Below are positions 60,024 through 64,000 of a stretch of DNA of 64,000 nucleotides, piece by piece. A program made the position numbers and the translations under genes. Position 1 is the first letter of the stretch. Every line of letters starts with the position of its first letter. The notes under the pieces were generated by a model. It saw only the letters and a list, made by a program, of their open reading frames with translations, had not been told where the DNA came from and made no database searches. This DNA comes from Sparassis latifolia (taxonomy: Eukaryota > Basidiomycota > Agaricomycetes > Polyporales > Sparassidaceae): contig CM031562.1 of assembly GCA_018466975.1 (NCBI GenBank), forward strand, positions 1,426,001 through 1,490,000, in the 5' to 3' direction.

Positions 60024-61875
60024 ATGCCACCGAGCTTCGTAACCTCTTTGACGTCGAATCGTCGTTCAAATGGAAATTTCAGACAACGGGAAAACCCTCA
60101 GCAGACTGCTGGGAGCTCCTCGAGCAGGAGGCGCAGGTCGCGCTCCCCAGACCCCCGTGTCGTAGAGGAATCTTCGTCCAGAAATGACACTCACAATGGC
60201 CGAAGAAAGAAGAAGCCTTCTACAAACGAGGCTGTCATATGTTCTTCTGCACATGACGATGTACCTATGGACCGTGATTGCAGGGCCAAAGCAAGGACGT
60301 CTAGAGTGCTTTTCTTTGCTGAAGAGGGTGACGGTCCTGTTACTCGAGAGCACGCTCGTGATCGTGGCACGGGAAATAGCAGAGGCAAGCGGAGGGAGCG
60401 GTCCAGGTCGCATGAAACGTCTCAACGTCCATCTAGAAAGACGGCGTCTCCCGAACCTATGGATGATGACAGTGAGCCCCAGCATACGACTTATTGCGGT
60501 CCTTTGGCTATGGCAGACTTTCATCGTATGAGGCACGAATTAGAGGCATTGAGAAAGGTGCGGTTCTTTTACTGTTATATTACTGTACAGTGGACTTACA
60601 GTCTCATAGGAAAAGGCTGTGTCAAAGAAGACGATCGCTAAACAGAGTAGAGTGAATCGTGTCGCAAGTCTAATGTGGACGGTCCCTGACATTATAGTTT
60701 TCAGACCATCGATGAATTACGGAAGGAAGTTACCAACCTGACGAAGGTAATTGTTCTCTGTACCTCCCTTGCTCTCTATTTATTTAACTTTGCAGTCGGA
60801 GAAAGAGCGGTCTAAGGAGATTGAGTCAATGCGAAATCAGAATAAAAAGTCGGATGAGGTGACTACCGCAAGACTGTATCTTCTCTGTTGCGAGTCTTAT
60901 ATAGTCGTCAGATCGTCGCGAACTTCGAGGCTACTTTGACTTGTCCCATATGTACAGATGTCCTTTCAAAGCCACATGGGTATGCTCCCCATCTACTTTC
61001 AGGATCATCGTCTAACATTCCCCAGCCTGTCTCCTTGCGGTCACGTCCTGTGCCAAACTTGTCTGCAAGAGTGGTTCCGTTCTGCTCCCGTCGATGATGA
61101 TGACATGTACGACGACGAGGATCCGCCTTCTATTCTTGATCGCAAGAAAACTTGTCCTAGCTGCCGTGCCTCTGTGCTTAGCCGTCCTATCCCTCTCTTC
61201 CTCGTGAAGTCACTTGTCTCCGATGTTGAGAAGGCGAAAACTCCGGCGAACACACCTCGTCGCCCATCGCCACCGCGGGAGGACGAGGGGGACCCGTGGG
61301 CGGACATATTCCGCGAACATGTCCACGGTGGTTGGTTCACCGATGATGATGAGCAAGATCGCGACGAGGACGACGAGGATGAGGACGAAGACTACGACGA
61401 AGAAGACAATTGGTCGTACGAAGGATATGGCTCTGGAGACGACGAGGAGCACTACGAGGGTGTGTACGTCCGTCCGCGATGGTCCCCGCCGACGGTGCAT
61501 GCCGTACATAATGACTTCGCTTTCATGGACGACTCGGAGGACCTCGACATCGCTATGTTACGGCGCGGCGCGACCCTGCAGATGATCGACCTCTTTGGTA
61601 TGAGTTATACTCACGATACGGGTCTCAGGGCCATCGTGGACATCAATACCACAGTGTATCTCGGCTGGAACATCTTCCTGCACCCTGACGACGAGTCGGG
61701 CGAGGAGTATATGGACTGGATCACCGCTGATATGTATGAGCGTCCGGAGAGGTGGGATTTCGAGGACGATGATCGTGGAAACAGGACGGCTTGGAAGCTT
61801 GTGCCACAAGATGATGATGAGGAGTATTCCACTACCGATTCTGAGGCGTGGGTGGCAGACCTAATGAGCGATTGA
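60024..61875 (+). CDS. RING-finger protein (probable E3 ubiquitin ligase)
   Basis: Start ATG at 60024 (MPPSFVTSLTSNRRSNGNF). The first 170 residues are Arg/Ser-rich with RRRRSRSPDPR, suggesting a nuclear location. MADFHRMRHELEALRKV begins a coiled coil that runs through small exons (EKAVSKKTIAKQSR, TIDELRKEVTNLTK, SEKERSKEIESMRNQNKK). The RING reads LTCPICTDVLSKPHG, an intron, then LSPCGHVLCQTCLQEWF, and KKTCPSCRA: Cys3-His-Cys4 with an acidic insert (DDDDMYDDEDPP) before the last pair. A long acidic region (about 55 residues, mostly Asp/Glu) follows, then an ordered C-terminal part with DLFGMSYTHDTGLRAIVDIN, TTVYLGWNIFLHPDD and TAWKLVPQDDDEE. Coiled coil plus RING is typical of dimeric E3 ligases. 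Partner and substrate unknown. Confidence 0.87.
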
Positions 61876-62181
61876 GAGATAGGTCCTTGACAATACTCGA
61901 AGCACTATAGATTTTCTCATTTTCTGTTCTGTTTTTATTGCACATTGCTCTCACCTTGCGCTTTCTCTCGTATCAGTGTACACGATCGGAATGTGACAAT
62001 ACAGCTTTCCTTTCACCGATTTAATTCTTGGACGTGTAAGAGAGGAGGGTCGTTCTAGTGATAGGATGCGATGCAAAGAAGTGTCCAGGGTATGATTATG
62101 CGTAAAATACAGGTTGCAAGTGCAAGTAAGGTGATAGCGAATGCAATAAAGATGAGAGATCGACGATTCTGTCGTACGCAA
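61876..62181. other. Convergent spacer
   Basis: 306 bases between the RING-finger gene and the Doa10 gene, AT-rich, presumably both 3' untranslated regions. Nothing else seen. Confidence 0.4.
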
Positions 62182-64000
62182 CTAGTACTCTTCTTCCTCT
62201 TCCTCTACACCTTCTACTATCGGCGCCGGCTCCGGTTTTTGTTCTTGCTGTGGCTCAAGGTTGCGGAGACGCATCTCCACAAGGAACTCTTTGTCACGGA
62301 TGCTTTGTGACCATGATGCAACAACCTTCGACAACAACAGGGCGCCGTGCGACAGTCCTGCTGCGGTGAAAAGACTTGGATACAGGTGGACAACTGCGGC
62401 ATAAAGTGAGCCAGAAGTAGGAATCTGAAACAGAGCCGCACTCACAAAGGAAGTTATCGCCGATCGGTAGCGACAACACCTGACGCAGGCCCCATAGAGC
62501 GCCAGGGGGCATCAAGAGCGCACCGAGGAGACCAAGCGTCACAGGGAAGATCACATCCTGCGTCGCCTTGATGGGGTCGGGATGTGTCCACCCATTTCGC
62601 CGGATCTTGAAAAGCTCTTGTCAGAAATTGGTCCAACAACAACAGTGGACTAACCTGTTCAATTCCCGTGATAATCCTCGAAGTAGGTTCTGCTCGCATT
62701 GTTCGAAGGAAGATTTGGGTGAAGAGCAAACCCGTTGCCCACATGTCGACGATACGAATCCGCACTTCCTGGACCGGATGCAACATGTGTCGAAGGGGCT
62801 GAACCGTGTAGAACTCTATGACGAGGGCAAAAAGTGTCGGGATGACAAAACCAAGGAAGACAGCCATGTATGACGTCTTGGCGATCCACAGAAGACTTCG
62901 CTTAGCCAGATACAAAGGCCATTCCGCGCGAGGCTCGTCACCACCTCTCCGTTGACGACGTTTGTCCAGACGATCAATAGCATTCGCCACAAGCCAACAG
63001 GACCACAGGAGGTAAAAACCTGTGATGAACGAATAGCCATCATGGACTTCGCGTGATATGAACAATTTGAAGAAACTCCGTCCCAGGAGTATTGGTAGAG
63101 CAAGTGTCAGTGCCAACATCATAGAGCCGATCGTCCAAACGCATACGATGAATGCCGCGATTCTGTACCTGAAATGAGGAGGGATGTACGCGACCGTGTA
63201 ATCAGTCTTGATGCTTCTCTTTGCCTTCTCCGCCTCCGCATCTTGGACGGCAATCGAGGCGGCTTGTTCTTCACCCAAAGGAAGTCCGTTCTCATTGACT
63301 TCAGCAGTGGCTGGCACATCCTTGGCAATCACGACGTTATCGCTGTTTGGGACTCGCCAGAAGCTGCCATCATGCACGGCCTCCGCGTCATCCATCTGGA
63401 TCTCGGATGTCATAACCAACATCCTCCACGACCAATGATTGGGAGTGAACTCCTCAGAAGGGTAGCGATCACCAAACATGTACGACGTGAGACGCAGCTG
63501 TCTTGACAGATATTTCCATAGGTAGATTCCGAACTCTCGTAGCACCTTCTTGGGCCGGAAGTAATGCATCGTGTATGGCAGGGCAAAGTGTAGGAAGAGC
63601 AAATCGATTGGAACATTCGACAATGGTTCACTGTTTGAACATGATCAGATACGAAACCGGCGAGGAAGTTTGAAGTCGCACCGAATTCTCCATCTGAATG
63701 GCAGAACCGTCCCGCTGAACAGCCGTAGGACGCCAGAGACAGTGCCGACCGAGGCTGACACTACAAAGCCATACATAACAGCACTCACAAGAAGCTTTCG
63801 CACTTGCACGAGAGTGGGTCGCTCAAGAATATCGCGGATTGGATGGAAGTTCTGGTCCTGGGGATCTTTGATGAACCACATAGACCCAGGGCGCATGATT
63901 GCCCTGCATCCTGCGAGGAGGACTGCAAAGTGATACCTGGATGAAGACATGAGATGATGAGCATACAACGATTGGCCTTCAACATACATGAACATTGTCC
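62182..64000 (-). CDS. SSM4: Doa10/SSM4 (MARCH6-type) ER ubiquitin ligase, C-terminal part (partial at window edge)
   Basis: Doa10 is a polytopic ER E3 ligase in ER-associated degradation; its RING-CH domain is at the N-terminus, beyond base 64000. The part here covers the C-terminal membrane region: YHFAVLLAGCRAIMRPGSMW, FIKDPQDQNFHPIRDILERP, TLVQVRKLLVSAVMYGFVVS, FRWRIREPLSNVPIDLLFLH, FALPYTMHYFRPKKVLREF, LTSYMFGDRYPSEE, AYIPPHFRYRIAAFIVCVWT, GYSFITGFYLLWSCWLVANA, VFLGFVIPTLFALVIEFYTV and QPLRHMLHPVQEVRIRIVDM, then WATGLLFTQIFLRTMR and FPVTLGLLGALLMPPGALWG. It closes with an acidic EEEEEEY tail at 62182. At least six membrane segments are visible and splice junctions are canonical. Sterol enzymes such as squalene epoxidase are Doa10 clients in yeast, but nothing here ties it to the ERG9 copy. 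Confidence 0.93.

Overview
The window is nuclear DNA of a filamentous basidiomycete, most likely an Agaricomycete. The reasons are gene structures with many short GT-AG introns (mostly 45-60 nt, several with a visible CTAAC-type branch site), a GC-rich coding third position, a DUF6534 membrane-protein gene, and fungal-only genes such as KEI1 (inositol phosphorylceramide synthase subunit), App1-type phosphatase and RTC4. Nothing bacterial, viral or organellar is seen. Gene models below were spliced by eye; coordinates span start to stop codon and include introns.

Layout. 1-2586 (-): N-terminal HEAT-repeat part of the TOR kinase, cut by the window edge. 2587-6020: AT-rich island without intact genes. 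6021-7858 (+): squalene synthase ERG9. 8050-10317 (-): RCC1-repeat protein fused to a PHD finger. 10.3-14.4 kb: poorly coding stretch, then a DUF6534 membrane-protein gene with an in-frame stop. 14.7-18.4 kb (-): App1-like phosphatidate phosphatase and a dienelactone hydrolase. 18.4-20 kb: spacer with a 375-bp TA-flanked MITE. 20.0-21.2 kb (-): Sds3-like subunit of the Sin3/Rpd3 deacetylase complex. 21.2-23.0 kb: spacer with a 347-bp MITE flanked by 8-bp target duplications. 23.0-28.6 kb: a small proline-rich ORF, a serine/proline-rich protein and a SLY41-type triose-phosphate-translocator-family carrier. 29.1-36.1 kb: class II eIF4E (4EHP-like), KEI1, a PQ-loop protein and a DUF1771-Smr protein. 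36.4-43.5 kb (+): DED1 helicase, an unknown CPFC-motif protein and a GATA factor with a WC-2-type finger. 44.5-50 kb: SPT20 (SAGA), HGH1 and a second dienelactone hydrolase. 50.6-55 kb: argininosuccinate synthase and an F-box protein. 55-62 kb: RTC4-domain protein, tRNA 2'-phosphotransferase and a RING-finger protein. 62.2-64.0 kb (-): C-terminal part of the Doa10/SSM4 ubiquitin ligase, cut by the window edge.

Most genes are housekeeping and do not form a cluster. Loose themes are chromatin and transcription (Sds3, SPT20, RCC1-PHD, GATA factor), translation (4EHP, DED1, HGH1, TPT1), lipid and sterol metabolism (ERG9, App1, KEI1), and ubiquitin (F-box, RING, Doa10). Many neighbours are divergent pairs sharing 170-420 bp promoters.

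The most notable observations are two well-delimited non-autonomous transposons, the RCC1-PHD fusion, three conserved genes each apparently frameshifted by one base next to a short homopolymer (suggesting assembly indels), and an AT-rich island with a nested hairpin. I did not find a convincing new multi-gene system.
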